Shown here: positions 8,915 through 17,175 of the stretch, piece by piece | Layout: the number at the start of each line of letters is the position of its first letter | Position numbering within the stretch: position 1 is the first letter of the stretch | Assembly (NCBI RefSeq): GCF_018333375.1 | Contig: NZ_BORW01000001.1 | Coordinates: forward strand, 372,001-436,000 | DNA from: Paenibacillus cookii | Lineage (GTDB): Bacteria; Bacillota; Bacilli; Paenibacillales; Paenibacillaceae | Length of the DNA stretch: 64,000 bases | Reading direction: 5' to 3' | Translations under genes and position numbers: made by a program | The notes under the pieces: generated by a model | What the model was told of the DNA's origin: nothing | Databases searched by the model: none | What the model saw: only the letters and a program-made list of their open reading frames with translations

Positions 8915-8928
8915 AACATATCCCTTAT

Positions 8929-8956
8929 ATTATAGTGAAATTTCAGAAAAAAACAA
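8929..8956 (-). promoter_or_regulatory. Possible SigmaA promoter upstream of typA
   Basis: A TTGTTT hexamer (8956-8951) and a perfect TATAAT (8934-8929) are separated by 16 bp. Transcription would start near 8922, just before the hairpin at 8914-8882. Confidence 0.55.
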
Positions 8957-8970
8957 GCTTTTTGTATTTA

Positions 8971-9480
8971 CTACCAGCCCCGGTTCCACTTGTTGCCGCG
9001 GGATCTCCCTTTGCCCGAAATGAACCATATGCCCAGCGCGATGAGCAGGACGGCCAGCACGTAAATCGCCCCGGTATGCAGCAAAGTAAAGAAAAGCAGC
9101 ACCAAGGACACGACGCCGAGAAACAGCGCGATCAGCAGGACGCCCTCCGGTTTGGGCGACTCGAACATATGGTATTCGTACACGCCCACGGCAATGCCGA
9201 GCAAAAACATCGGCCAAAGATACGACAGCAGGTCGAACCCCCAAAAATTGCAAATGGCGAACAGCAAACCGTATACGACCAGCGCGCCGCCCGGAATCAG
9301 CACGTACGCCCGCGCCCTTTTGCCGAAAAACAGCAGATGAAGCAGCAAGCCGACGATGATGATCGCAAACGGCCATAAGGTGCGTCCCAAAAAACCGAAC
9401 ACGCCCAATTTCCCCAACAAAATGACAACCCCGGCAATCACGATAAACAGCCCAAGCCTTACATCGTTTTTGGAGGACAT
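8971..9480 (-). CDS. LiaF/LiaI-like transmembrane protein
   Basis: The ATG at 9480 follows GGGTGGAGAA and gives 169 residues; a longer frame from 9537 lacks support. There are five or six hydrophobic helices in closely spaced pairs, beginning LGLFIVIAGVVILLGKLGVFG. This pattern is typical of the LiaI/LiaF-like (DUF5668-type) transmembrane region. The cytoplasmic tail is basic (GRSRGNKWNRGW). The LiaF C-terminal domain is absent, and no LiaRS two-component genes are nearby, so it should not be called LiaF. Function unknown; an envelope role is an inference from the family. Confidence 0.65.
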   Translation of the reverse strand: MSSKNDVRLGLFIVIAGVVILLGKLGVFGFLGRTLWPFAIIIVGLLLHLLFFGKRARAYVLIPGGALVVYGLLFAICNFWGFDLLSYLWPMFLLGIAVGVYEYHMFESPKPEGVLLIALFLGVVSLVLLFFTLLHTGAIYVLAVLLIALGIWFISGKGRSRGNKWNRGW

Positions 9481-9635
9481 TTTCTCCACCCTCTTTTCTC
9501 CTGTACCTTTGCGTTTCGTTTCTGCAGCAAACGACATCTTTTCACCATTAGTTTATCTGAAATAGAACGAAAAAACCATATTCGTCCCGTAAATTTTTTA
9601 CAGCCGAAGTGATGGAAATTGTAAAAATCCTCAAA

Positions 9636-9663
9636 CAAAAAAAGCCGGTATGAACCGGCTTTT
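9636..9663. terminator. Intrinsic terminator of the leftward TerC gene
   Basis: AAAAGCCGGT and ACCGGCTTTT flank a short loop. On the minus strand a run of seven T follows. It lies 10 bp after the TerC stop. Confidence 0.9.
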
Positions 9664-9672
9664 GCGGGTAAG

Positions 9673-10332
9673 CTATGAACGGCGGAGCGACAGCCTCCGG
9701 AACCCTCCGGCGGCTATGATCAGCGCCGTCAGCAGCGCGGGTACCAGCTTGTGCAGCTCGGGCATGAGGGACGAAAGCAGCATTCCCGTCCGGGAGTCCT
9801 GCAGCAGCATCTCTCCGGCGGTGTAGCCCAGGATGCCCGCCCCTAAATAAACGAGCACGGGATAACGGTGCAGCATCCCGACGATCAAATTGCTCCCGAA
9901 AACGACGATCGGAATGCTGATCGCGATCCCGATGACGAGCAGGGCCAAATCACCGTTGGCCACGCCCGCCAGAGCCAGCACGTTATCGAGGCTCATGATG
10001 AAATCCGCGGCCAAAATGCTGCGCACCGCCTTCCACATCGATGCGGAGTCGCCCATCCGTACGTCCTCTTTGTCGTCTGCAAGGAGCTTGTACGCGATCC
10101 AGAACAAAAGCGCGCCTCCTCCTGCCTGAACGAACGGAATCTTCAGCAGAAGGACGGCGACGAACGTCAGGACGCATCTGAGGGCGACCGCGCCGAGCGC
10201 GCCCCACCATACCGCCTGCTTCCGCTGCCGCGGCGGCAAATTTTTGCTCGCCAGCGCAATGACGACGGCGTTATCCCCGCTTAGCACCAAATTGATCATC
10301 AGGATTTGGACAAGCAGCCATATCGAATCCAA
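9673..10332 (-). CDS. TerC family integral membrane protein (YjbE/YkoY type)
   Basis: A 219-residue, seven-helix membrane protein with the two TerC signatures: an N-terminal NLVLSGDNAVVIALASKNL and an internal ADFIMSLDNVLALAGVANGD, whose aspartates are expected to contact metal within the membrane. Bacillus TerC proteins of this size (YjbE, YkoY, YceF) are linked to manganese export and metalation of exoenzymes. A paralogue is transcribed divergently from 10464. The direct metal substrate is not shown by sequence. Confidence 0.88.
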   Translation of the reverse strand: MDSIWLLVQILMINLVLSGDNAVVIALASKNLPPRQRKQAVWWGALGAVALRCVLTFVAVLLLKIPFVQAGGGALLFWIAYKLLADDKEDVRMGDSASMWKAVRSILAADFIMSLDNVLALAGVANGDLALLVIGIAISIPIVVFGSNLIVGMLHRYPVLVYLGAGILGYTAGEMLLQDSRTGMLLSSLMPELHKLVPALLTALIIAAGGFRRLSLRRS

Positions 10333-10382
10333 CGGTCAACACCCCCACACTTACTCCTATGCCTTCGGCGTCCAAGCTATGC

Positions 10383-10412
10383 TTGACTATCGTTCAAAAA
10401 TTATCCTATAAT
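10383..10412 (+). promoter_or_regulatory. SigmaA promoter of the rightward TerC gene
   Basis: TTGACT (10383-10388) and TATAAT (10407-10412) are spaced by 18 bp. The start codon lies 52 bp downstream. The 131-bp divergent gap is too short for, and lacks the sequence of, a yybP-ykoY manganese riboswitch. Confidence 0.75.
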
Positions 10413-10463
10413 GAATCCGATTTATCAGGCTCCGTTTACAGTCATGACGAGGAGTGACCCGAT

Positions 10464-11156
10464 GTGGAAGCTGTACTGCCTTTTTTGGCCAAATTGGTCA
10501 ATATCGTGTTTTTGGATCTCATTTTAGCTGGCGATAACGCCATCGTCATTGGCCTGGCTGCGAGGAACCTGCCGTCCTCGACGCAGAAAAAGGCTATTTT
10601 TTATGGAACCGGAGGCGCTGTCCTTCTTCGAATCGTCGCGACCATCGTGGTCGTGTGGCTGCTCAAAATCCCGTGGCTGCTTCTGGTCGGCGGCATCCTG
10701 CTGATCGGCATCGCCTACAAGCTGCTGGTGGACGATGACGACCACACCGATATTAAAGCGGGGCGCACGCTGTGGGGAGCGATACGGACGATCATCGTGG
10801 CGGATGCGGCGATGGGACTGGACAACGTCATCGCGGTTGCCGGTGCAGCTGACCAAAATATCGTGCTCGTCATCCTCGGCCTGCTGGTCAGCGTGCCGAT
10901 CGTCGTATGGGGCAGCACGCTGTTCATCAAATTGATCGAACGTTTCACCTGGATCATCTATCTGGGATCGGCCGTGTTAGGGTTTACCGCGTCCAAAATG
11001 ATCACGGAAGAAAAACGGATCCATCCCTTCTTCGAAGACCATCCGGCGATCCGGATCGCATTTATGGCGGTCGTCATTATCGGCGTGCTGACAGCCGGAT
11101 TTTTGAAAAAACGGTCGGACCAGCGGAAAAAGAAAAACGAAAATTCATTCGGTTGA
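10464..11156 (+). CDS. TerC family integral membrane protein
   Basis: The GTG at 10464 follows GAGGAGTG and gives 230 residues. The protein has seven helices and the signatures LDLILAGDNAIVIGLAARNL and VADAAMGLDNVIAVAGAADQ, the same motifs as in the divergent neighbour but with moderate overall identity, so the two are old paralogues rather than a recent duplication. A loop rich in Asp and His (DDDDHTD, about residues 89-95) and a strongly basic C-terminus (KKRSDQRKKK) set it apart. It is probably a manganese exporter or a related metal handler. It is closed by the terminator at 11184. Confidence 0.88.
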   Translation: MEAVLPFLAKLVNIVFLDLILAGDNAIVIGLAARNLPSSTQKKAIFYGTGGAVLLRIVATIVVVWLLKIPWLLLVGGILLIGIAYKLLVDDDDHTDIKAGRTLWGAIRTIIVADAAMGLDNVIAVAGAADQNIVLVILGLLVSVPIVVWGSTLFIKLIERFTWIIYLGSAVLGFTASKMITEEKRIHPFFEDHPAIRIAFMAVVIIGVLTAGFLKKRSDQRKKKNENSFG

Positions 11157-11183
11157 GTACGCGAAAGCAAGCCGCGTTTGACG

Positions 11184-11222
11184 CAAAAAAGCCGTCCCAG
11201 GCATACGCCCGGGGCGGCTTTT
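11184..11222. terminator. Bidirectional terminator between terC and thiI
   Basis: AAAAAAGCCG-CCC-GGC pairs with GCC-GGG-CGGCTTTTT. Its T tracts serve both converging genes. Confidence 0.85.
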
Positions 11223-11236
11223 GGCATATAGGAAGC

Positions 11237-12466
11237 TTAAAACCAATCTTCCTGGATGGTTTCCTCGTCGCGGTCCGTTTCAATGACCGACCTTGGCGTC
11301 AGCACGACCGATTCGGTGCGCCGTACCGCATCCTCCAGCATGGTCGGCAGATTCTCCAGCGAAGCCTCGATCCTTTCGACCACGTGCAGGTTCGGGTTGG
11401 TCGTCGGAGACTTCGGCACAAAAAGCGTGCAGCAGTCTTCATACGGCAGGATGGAAAGATCATACGTGCCGATTTGCTTGGCGATGTCCATGATTTCGTT
11501 TTTGTCCATCGTGACCAGCGGACGCAAGAGCGGAAGCTCCGTCGCGCGGCCGATGACGTTCATGCTCGGCAGCGTCTGGCTCGCAACCTGTCCGAGGCTG
11601 TCGCCGGTCACGATCGCAAGCGCGCCTTCTCGTTCTGCCAGCATGGTGGCGATCCGCAACATGGAGCGTCGCATCAGCGTTATGATCAAATTATCCTGGC
11701 CGACGGTCGTAAAAGAGGTCTGGATTTCGGTAAACGGAACGAGATGGATTTTGATTCGGCCCGAGTAGCCCGAAAGCACCTTGGCGAGCTCCATCACTTT
11801 TTCTTTGGCCTTCCGGCTCGTGAAAGGATAGCTGTAGAAATGGACGGCCTCCACTTCCAAGCCGCGGCGCATCGCGGAATAACCGGCGACGGGGCTGTCG
11901 ATGCCCCCGGAAAGCAGCAGCATGGCTTTGCCGTTGCTTCCGCGCGGAAAGCCGCCGGCCGCGGGAATCACTTCGCAGAAAATATACGTGCCGGTCTCGC
12001 GGATTTCTATCCGCAGCTCCAATTCGGGATCCTTCATGCTGATTTTGAGCTGTTCGAATTCCTGAAGCAGCGGAGCTCCCACCAAATGGTTCATTTCATG
12101 CGAGGAGTAGGGAAACTTTTTCCATACCCGCCGGGCCGAAACCTTGAAGGTCGTGCCGTCTTTCAGCGGCATTTGCTTCAAAAAGGAGGTGCTTGTCTCG
12201 ACGATGGCGTCCAGCTCCGACGGACAGACGATAACCGGGCTGACCGAATAAAGGCCGAACACTTTTTTCAGCTCCTTGATCATCGACTCCGAGTCCTCGC
12301 CGTTGATCACGATGTACAATCTGCCGTATTCCTTTTGGATCGTTGCGGCCGGAAACGGGCGAAGCACCGATTTGACGTGCTTTAACACCGTATTTTCAAA
12401 ACGGTTCCGGTTTCTTCCTTTTAACGTAAGCTCTCCGAAACGGAGAAGCAGCATATCGTATTTCAA
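11237..12466 (-). CDS. thiI: tRNA 4-thiouridine synthetase ThiI
   Basis: ThiI adenylates U8 of tRNA and inserts sulfur; in some organisms it also supports thiazole synthesis. The 409 residues show an N-terminal ferredoxin-like and THUMP region (LLRFGELTLKGRNR at the start) and a PP-loop ATP pyrophosphatase motif LLLSGGIDSPVAG. There is no C-terminal rhodanese domain, as in Bacillus, where the partner desulfurase delivers sulfur directly. That partner lies 1 bp upstream (12468), so the two form a functional pair. CC in YEDCCTLF is a conserved feature of this class. Confidence 0.95.
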   Translation of the reverse strand: MKYDMLLLRFGELTLKGRNRNRFENTVLKHVKSVLRPFPAATIQKEYGRLYIVINGEDSESMIKELKKVFGLYSVSPVIVCPSELDAIVETSTSFLKQMPLKDGTTFKVSARRVWKKFPYSSHEMNHLVGAPLLQEFEQLKISMKDPELELRIEIRETGTYIFCEVIPAAGGFPRGSNGKAMLLLSGGIDSPVAGYSAMRRGLEVEAVHFYSYPFTSRKAKEKVMELAKVLSGYSGRIKIHLVPFTEIQTSFTTVGQDNLIITLMRRSMLRIATMLAEREGALAIVTGDSLGQVASQTLPSMNVIGRATELPLLRPLVTMDKNEIMDIAKQIGTYDLSILPYEDCCTLFVPKSPTTNPNLHVVERIEASLENLPTMLEDAVRRTESVVLTPRSVIETDRDEETIQEDWF

Positions 12467-12467
12467 A

Positions 12468-13628
12468 TTAATTCATTCCTTCCTGTCTTAACGGCTGCAG
12501 CCGGTTTACCGCATCGCTTAACGCGCGGATCAGCTGCTGCAGCTCCTCATGCGTATTGGTCAATCCCATGCTGATCCGGACGGCGCTCGAAGCGGCATCC
12601 GCGCTCCGCCCCATCGCCAGCAGCACCTTGCTGGGCTCTGCCGTTTTCGACGAGCAGGCGGATTTGGTCGAAACGAGCGCCCCGTGCTCCTCCAGCGAGT
12701 GAAGCAGCACTTCGCCTTTCATCCCCGGAAAAGACATATTGACGATATGCGGAGCCCCTTCCTCGAAGCTGTTCAGCTCAAGGCAGGGCTGGGTGCGGAT
12801 CCAAGCCATAAGCTCGTCCCGCAACGCCCCGACCCGCGCCATAAACGTCTCGGTTTGCTCGGAGGCCATCCGCATCGCCTTCGCCGTCGCCACGATGCCG
12901 GGGATATTTTCGGTCCCGGCCCGCATGCCCGATTCCTGTTTACCTCCCGTCAAAAGCGGATGAAGGGAAATCCCTTCCCGCTTGTACAGGATGCCCGTTC
13001 CTTTCGGACCGCGGATTTTGTGGGCCGATAACGTATAAAGATCGGCTCTCCACGCCTCCAACCGTACCGGCAGCTTCCCGAATCCTTGCACCCCGTCGAT
13101 ATGGAACACCGTCAAAGGGTTGGCTTCTTTTACCGCCCGCCCGATCTCCTCAAGCGGTTGAACGGCTCCCGTTTCGTTGTTCACATGCATGACGCTGACC
13201 AGGATCGTGTCCTTCCTGACCGCGGACGCAACCTCGGCCGGATCGACCCTTCCCTTGCCGTCGACGGGCAAAAACGTCACCTCGAATCCCTGACGCTCCA
13301 GCGCAAGGCAGCTGTCGTAAACGGAAGGATGCTCGATGGACGTCGTGACGATATGTTTGCCGCGGCCCGCGTATTGCATCGCCGCCCCTTTGATGGCCAT
13401 GTTGTTGCCTTCGGTCGCGCCCGAGGTCCAAACGATTTCGGATGGTTTCACGCCGAGGGACGCCGCGCATACCTCCCGCGCCCTTTTGATCAGCTTCGCC
13501 GCGTCTTCCCCCATGCGGTGGATGGAGGATGGGTTGCCGTAATGTTTTTTCATGACCTCGGCCATCGTTTGGATGACCTCGTCATATGGCGGCGTGCTGG
13601 CCGCATGATCCCAATATACCATGTTCAC
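12468..13628 (-). CDS. Cysteine desulfurase paired with ThiI (NifZ/IscS-like)
   Basis: A 386-residue aminotransferase class V enzyme that removes sulfur from cysteine using PLP. It shows the start YWDHAASTPP, the internal TSGATEGNN, the PLP lysine in LSAHKIRGPKG and the mobile-loop catalytic cysteine in STKSACSS. The immediate downstream thiI gene argues for a dedicated sulfur donor to tRNA thiolation, like NifZ (YrvO-type family) in B. subtilis, rather than the general SufS. It starts at ATG 13628 behind GGGAGGGTGAG. Confidence 0.93.
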   Translation of the reverse strand: MNMVYWDHAASTPPYDEVIQTMAEVMKKHYGNPSSIHRMGEDAAKLIKRAREVCAASLGVKPSEIVWTSGATEGNNMAIKGAAMQYAGRGKHIVTTSIEHPSVYDSCLALERQGFEVTFLPVDGKGRVDPAEVASAVRKDTILVSVMHVNNETGAVQPLEEIGRAVKEANPLTVFHIDGVQGFGKLPVRLEAWRADLYTLSAHKIRGPKGTGILYKREGISLHPLLTGGKQESGMRAGTENIPGIVATAKAMRMASEQTETFMARVGALRDELMAWIRTQPCLELNSFEEGAPHIVNMSFPGMKGEVLLHSLEEHGALVSTKSACSSKTAEPSKVLLAMGRSADAASSAVRISMGLTNTHEELQQLIRALSDAVNRLQPLRQEGMN

Positions 13629-13665
13629 TCACCCTCCCATGCGTATTTTCCGGACAATATAAAGA

Positions 13666-13726
13666 GATCAAACGGAAGGTTCGTTTTGCCAAATGAAGTC
13701 CGTAACCCGTTTTCCCCCGTTTGATC
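13666..13726 (-). other. Long-range inverted repeat between the transglycosylase and desulfurase genes
   Basis: GATCAAACGG (13666-13675) and CCGTTTGATC (13717-13726) are perfect 10-bp arms 41 bp apart, with an inner GGTT/AACC pair. The minus strand continues TCTTTATATT. It could be a terminator with a weak T tract for the transglycosylase gene, or a leader structure of the desulfurase-thiI unit. Confidence 0.45.
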
Positions 13727-13749
13727 CCGTATTGAGTTTGCCTATCGTT

Positions 13750-14472
13750 TTATGCTTCGTATTTTAAGCGCGCATCCGCAACCTTGCGGATATATTTTCT
13801 CGTCTCCAGCGGAAGCATGTCAAGTTTGTCCATCAGCTGCGCATCGGTCGATACCCCGAGCTTGGCGAGCCGGTTCGGCCCGGCGTTGTATGCGGCCAAT
13901 GCCATGTTCACCTGTCCGTCGAACCGCTTGATCTGATAAGAAAGATAACGCGTGCCCGCATCGATGTTTTGGGCGGGATCGAACGGATCGGTGACGCCGA
14001 GTCCGGCGGCGGTTCCGTCCATCAGCTGCATCAGACCCTTCGCCCCGGCCGACGACACGACGTTCGGATTAAAAGAAGACTCGGTGTCGATCACCGCTTT
14101 GATCAAAGCTTCATCGACGCCGTATTTGCGGCTGGCCTCCCGGATCAGGTCGTCATAGGCCGTCGGGCCCGACTTTTGCACGGCATGCCGGCTTTCCGGG
14201 CGGATGTCCGAGGCCTCCGCGTTTGCCGACGGGCTTAGCTGCTGCCACAACAATCCGTCGCTGTACGTCACGCCGGGCGCCTTGGGGTGAACCGACGCAT
14301 CACTGCTTGATGTACCATCTATAGACGACTGCACGTATTGCTTCAACATGACGTCAAAACCGGAGCCGCTCCCGCTCTGCAGAATCTCTTGGATAAGCTC
14401 GTCCCGATTTTGAATACGGCTGGTATCCTGAAGCGAAGACGGCTGCTTCGCGGTTGCCGAATCGATCTGCAT
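13750..14472 (-). CDS. Lytic transglycosylase-like protein (SLT domain)
   Basis: The 240-residue protein has a non-hydrophobic, Ser/Asp-rich N-terminal half and a C-terminal lysozyme-like SLT domain from about residue 128. The motifs are AVIDTESSFNPNVVS (catalytic Glu in TESS), AGAKGLMQLM and MALAAYNAGPN. Such domains cleave the MurNAc-GlcNAc bond in peptidoglycan. No signal peptide is visible, as in the B. subtilis YjbJ-type proteins, so export is uncertain. It starts behind GAGGT. Confidence 0.85.
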   Translation of the reverse strand: MQIDSATAKQPSSLQDTSRIQNRDELIQEILQSGSGSGFDVMLKQYVQSSIDGTSSSDASVHPKAPGVTYSDGLLWQQLSPSANAEASDIRPESRHAVQKSGPTAYDDLIREASRKYGVDEALIKAVIDTESSFNPNVVSSAGAKGLMQLMDGTAAGLGVTDPFDPAQNIDAGTRYLSYQIKRFDGQVNMALAAYNAGPNRLAKLGVSTDAQLMDKLDMLPLETRKYIRKVADARLKYEA

Positions 14473-14616
14473 GCTAACATAACCTCATTTTCATCAATGT
14501 AATGGAGTGCTTTACGTTATTTTATCATGCTACCGGCGATGTACGCCATATTTCCGCGAAATATTATGTATTTTGACAATTCTCCTTCTTCCATCCGAAA
14601 ACGGATCAACATCCAT

Positions 14617-14658
14617 AAAAAAGCGCCCCTCTGCTGCTTGCAGCAGGAAGGACGCCTT
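14617..14658 (-). terminator. Intrinsic terminator after the DUF4190-like gene
   Basis: On the minus strand GGCGTCCTTCCTGCTG and CAGCAGAGGGGCGC form a long imperfect stem around a 4-nt loop, then TTTTTT. Confidence 0.75.
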
Positions 14659-14675
14659 CGGTCTTGGCCGGCAAA

Positions 14676-15065
14676 TTATCTTGCGTACGGAATAAGGACA
14701 AAATAGCTGATCGTAGCCAAAATCCCAAGCCCCATGCCCCAGGCTCCCCACGCTTTTTTTCCTTTGGAGTAAGCGTAGAAGCCGGTTGCCGCGGCAATCG
14801 GTCCGAGAACGATGGACCACATAAACAGGGATACGACGCCGCAAGCTACGCTGATGTAGCCGGCTGTTCTGCCCCAAGTATCTTCCTGCTCCCCATCGGT
14901 GCTCTCGTCGATTTCGTAACGGGTTGACTTCGGCGGCGCAACTTCGGCGGCATATTCCTCCCGGTGGTTGTCGCGGCGCGGAAAATCCTGGCGTTCCCGT
15001 TTCGGCTCAAGCTCTTGTTCCTTTTGCGGCTGCTCTTGCTCTTCATGTTGGCGTAAATCGTCCAT
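14676..15065 (-). CDS. Small membrane protein (DUF4190-like)
   Basis: The ATG at 15065 follows GGGAGGT and gives 129 residues. The N-terminal ~65 residues are very polar (Q/E/R/K rich). Two membrane helices follow, TAGYISVACGVVSLFMWSIV and GLGILATISYFVLIP, joined by a segment with GPIAAATGFYAYSKGKKAWG. This arrangement resembles DUF4190/YrhC-like small membrane proteins. Function unknown. Confidence 0.65.
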   Translation of the reverse strand: MDDLRQHEEQEQPQKEQELEPKRERQDFPRRDNHREEYAAEVAPPKSTRYEIDESTDGEQEDTWGRTAGYISVACGVVSLFMWSIVLGPIAAATGFYAYSKGKKAWGAWGMGLGILATISYFVLIPYAR

Positions 15066-15109
15066 CGGAATACCTCCCTGCAACTGGTTGGTGAAAATGC
15101 GGACTGCGG

Positions 15110-15331
15110 TTAAGATGATTTCGGTTTGAACGTCAGGCAGCAGGTAGCGGAAGAATTCGGAGCATAGTCCTTATGCTCGGCGAAATGCTCGTGCCCGAAC
15201 TCTTCGCTGTACTTCGCGGAAGCATGTTTGTCGATTTCAATCAGAATCTGTTCGGCTTTGCAGACGTTTTGCTCGCCCCAATAACTGCAGTTGCTGACGC
15301 TGCATCGGACAATGGTTCTTGGATCATTCAT
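15110..15331 (-). CDS. DUF1540 domain protein
   Basis: A 73-residue protein with conserved cysteines: VRCSVSNCSYWGEQNVC near the N-terminus and SATCCLTF near the C-terminus, the typical spacing of the DUF1540 family, which probably binds metal through these cysteines. It starts behind AGGTGAGGTG. Function unknown. Confidence 0.8.
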   Translation of the reverse strand: MNDPRTIVRCSVSNCSYWGEQNVCKAEQILIEIDKHASAKYSEEFGHEHFAEHKDYAPNSSATCCLTFKPKSS

Positions 15332-15472
15332 GTTTAGGTCACCTCACCTACCATTGTCTCCTTGCGAACGGTCATATATACCGCAAAGCCCTTGTCAGTT
15401 GCTGGCCGGAGTATATAAATCAAGGATGGCCGGGGCATGTATGGCAAGGAAAGACGGAACTTCATTTTCTCG

Positions 15473-15501
15473 TTGACAGCGTTTCCAATTTGATGTAAAT
15501 T
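15473..15501 (+). promoter_or_regulatory. SigmaA promoter of the arabinanase gene with an overlapping cre-like site
   Basis: TTGACA (15473-15478) and TAAATT (15496-15501) are spaced by 17 bp. TGACAGCGTTTCCA (15474-15487) overlaps the -35 box and differs from the CcpA consensus TGWAANCGNTNWCA at two positions. Repression by CcpA in the presence of preferred sugars is an inference. The rest of the 236-bp gap (15332-15567) holds no gene. Confidence 0.6.
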
Positions 15502-15567
15502 TCAATAAAGATTAAATCATTTTATATTTTAGTAAAGTATCTAAAAACGGAAAGGAGTCTTGCCAAC

Positions 15568-16527
15568 ATGCCGAAAAAGAAAAAAATCATTGCCTCTCTG
15601 TTATTGTCTGCCATGCTTCTTCTTCAAACGATCGTTCCTGTAAGCGCTTCAACCTGGAATTTGACGGGGGACACCAACGTTCACGACCCGGCCTACATCG
15701 TGGAGAACGGCACGGGAACCCACTGGGTTTTCAGTACCGGATCAGGCATTCAGGTCCTCTACTCCACCGACGGGAAAAACTATCAGCGCTCGCTCCCGAT
15801 CTTCAAGGAAAAGCCGGCCTGGTGGAGCAATTATGTGCCGAATCAAGCGGGATTGGACGTTTGGGCGCCCGACATTTTTTATTACAACGGGACGTATTAT
15901 TTGTACTATGCGATCTCCACGTTCGGTTCCAAAGTATCCGCCATCGGCCTCGTCACGACAAATTCGATTTCCGGGGGGATATGGAAAGACCAGGGACTCG
16001 TCATGTATTCGAATGACGCTTCCAGTTACAATGCGATCGACCCCAACGTGACGCAGGACGAAAAAGGAAACCTATGGATGGTATTCGGCTCCTGGAGCAA
16101 CGGAATTTACATCACGGCCATCAATAAGGATACGATGAAACCGACGGGCAATTCCTACCGGATCGCCACCAAATCGGGAGGGATCGAAGCGCCGAATCTC
16201 GTATACAACCGCGATACGGGCTATTATTACTTGTTCGTATCGATCGGAAAATGCTGCTCCGGCCTTGACAGCACTTACAAAGTGGCGGTCGGCCGTTCCA
16301 AAAGCGTGCTTGGACCGTTCTACGACAAAAACGGGGTCGATATGAAAAACGGCGGGGCTACCGTCATCGACAGCGGCAACGTCGCTTGGATCGGGCCCGG
16401 TGGACAAGACGTGAACGGCACGAACGTCATCGCCCGGCATGCGTACAGCGCGGCGGAGAACGGGGCGCCGAAGCTGCTCATCAGCGATTTGTACTGGGAT
16501 GCGGACGGCTGGCCGTATTATAATTGA
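15568..16527 (+). CDS. abnA: Secreted endo-1,5-alpha-L-arabinanase (GH43)
   Basis: The enzyme cuts internal alpha-1,5 bonds of plant arabinan outside the cell. A signal peptide (residues 1-27, positive head, hydrophobic core, cut near VSA-ST) precedes a single GH43 five-bladed propeller domain. The inverting catalytic acids are visible: Asp40 in VHDPAY, Asp158 in NAIDPN and Glu207 in GIEAPN. At 319 residues it matches the compact AbnA type and ends, as these enzymes do, in a WDADGWPYY segment. It starts behind AAAGGAG. No arabinose uptake or utilisation genes are adjacent. Confidence 0.93.
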   Translation: MPKKKKIIASLLLSAMLLLQTIVPVSASTWNLTGDTNVHDPAYIVENGTGTHWVFSTGSGIQVLYSTDGKNYQRSLPIFKEKPAWWSNYVPNQAGLDVWAPDIFYYNGTYYLYYAISTFGSKVSAIGLVTTNSISGGIWKDQGLVMYSNDASSYNAIDPNVTQDEKGNLWMVFGSWSNGIYITAINKDTMKPTGNSYRIATKSGGIEAPNLVYNRDTGYYYLFVSIGKCCSGLDSTYKVAVGRSKSVLGPFYDKNGVDMKNGGATVIDSGNVAWIGPGGQDVNGTNVIARHAYSAAENGAPKLLISDLYWDADGWPYYN

Positions 16528-16547
16528 GCACTTAGCGTCGGGCATAC

Positions 16548-16584
16548 AAAAAAGCGAGTCTCGGAATTCCCCGGGCTCGCTTTT
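16548..16584. terminator. Bidirectional terminator after the arabinanase gene
   Basis: AAAAAAGCGAG pairs with CTCGCTTTT, with an inner CGG/CCG. It lies between converging genes. Confidence 0.9.
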
Positions 16585-16609
16585 GCATGTTCGCACTCGA
16601 TTGGCGGTT

Positions 16610-17116
16610 TTATGCATGGGAACGCTGGTTTTGCATTCTGCGCTCCGTCAAATAGTCGCTTTCATAATAGGTAAGGTCGTCTCTAAGGTCTTCGAACACT
16701 TTCGTAATGTCCAGAATAATGTCCCGCACCGGACGCACAGGTTTCACGCGGAAACGGATCGCGTCTTGCCCGGTGTAAGCGTAGCGGCCATCCTCGGAAT
16801 AGCTTTCGCTTTTCGGGTAAAAAAAGTTATTCACGCAGTGGTGATATACGTTATAGAGAGCTTTCTCAGCGAATTCGGCGTCGAAATTGGCGCGGCGCAG
16901 CGCGACCCCAAGCTTCTCCGAAGAAACCTCGCAAAATACGAGCAGATGGCGCAAATCCGACAAAAACCCTTTGTAAAAATGAACCGTTTCCTCGTTGGCG
17001 TCTGCGGCCAGCTGCGGAAGCGAATGTTCGTTCAGAAATACCTCCAGCTTTTCGATCGCATACTTCAGCTTCTCCTTCGTCGTCTCACACAACTTTTGAA
17101 CATTACCTGCTGACAT
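16610..17116 (-). CDS. DUF3907 family protein (YpuI-like)
   Basis: The ATG at 17116 follows GGGGGAG; the extended frame to 17167 has no site. The 168-residue soluble protein is mostly alpha-helical and acidic. It has the central block AEKALYNVYHHCVNNFFYPK and a C-terminal PVRDIILDITKVFEDLRDDL region. Length and composition fit the DUF3907 family, represented by YpuI of B. subtilis, of unknown function. It shares an unusual divergent promoter region with the subtilase gene. Confidence 0.7.
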   Translation of the reverse strand: MSAGNVQKLCETTKEKLKYAIEKLEVFLNEHSLPQLAADANEETVHFYKGFLSDLRHLLVFCEVSSEKLGVALRRANFDAEFAEKALYNVYHHCVNNFFYPKSESYSEDGRYAYTGQDAIRFRVKPVRPVRDIILDITKVFEDLRDDLTYYESDYLTERRMQNQRSHA

Positions 17117-17175
17117 CGCTAATTTGCTCCCCCTTAATGGTTCCTTCAGTCCAAATACTGGCATCATACAAATAA

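Noticed and set aside
10333..10463. yybP-ykoY manganese riboswitch in the TerC gap
   Set aside because: The gap is only 131 bp, has no conserved GGGGAGUA-type core and contains an ordinary promoter close to the start codon.
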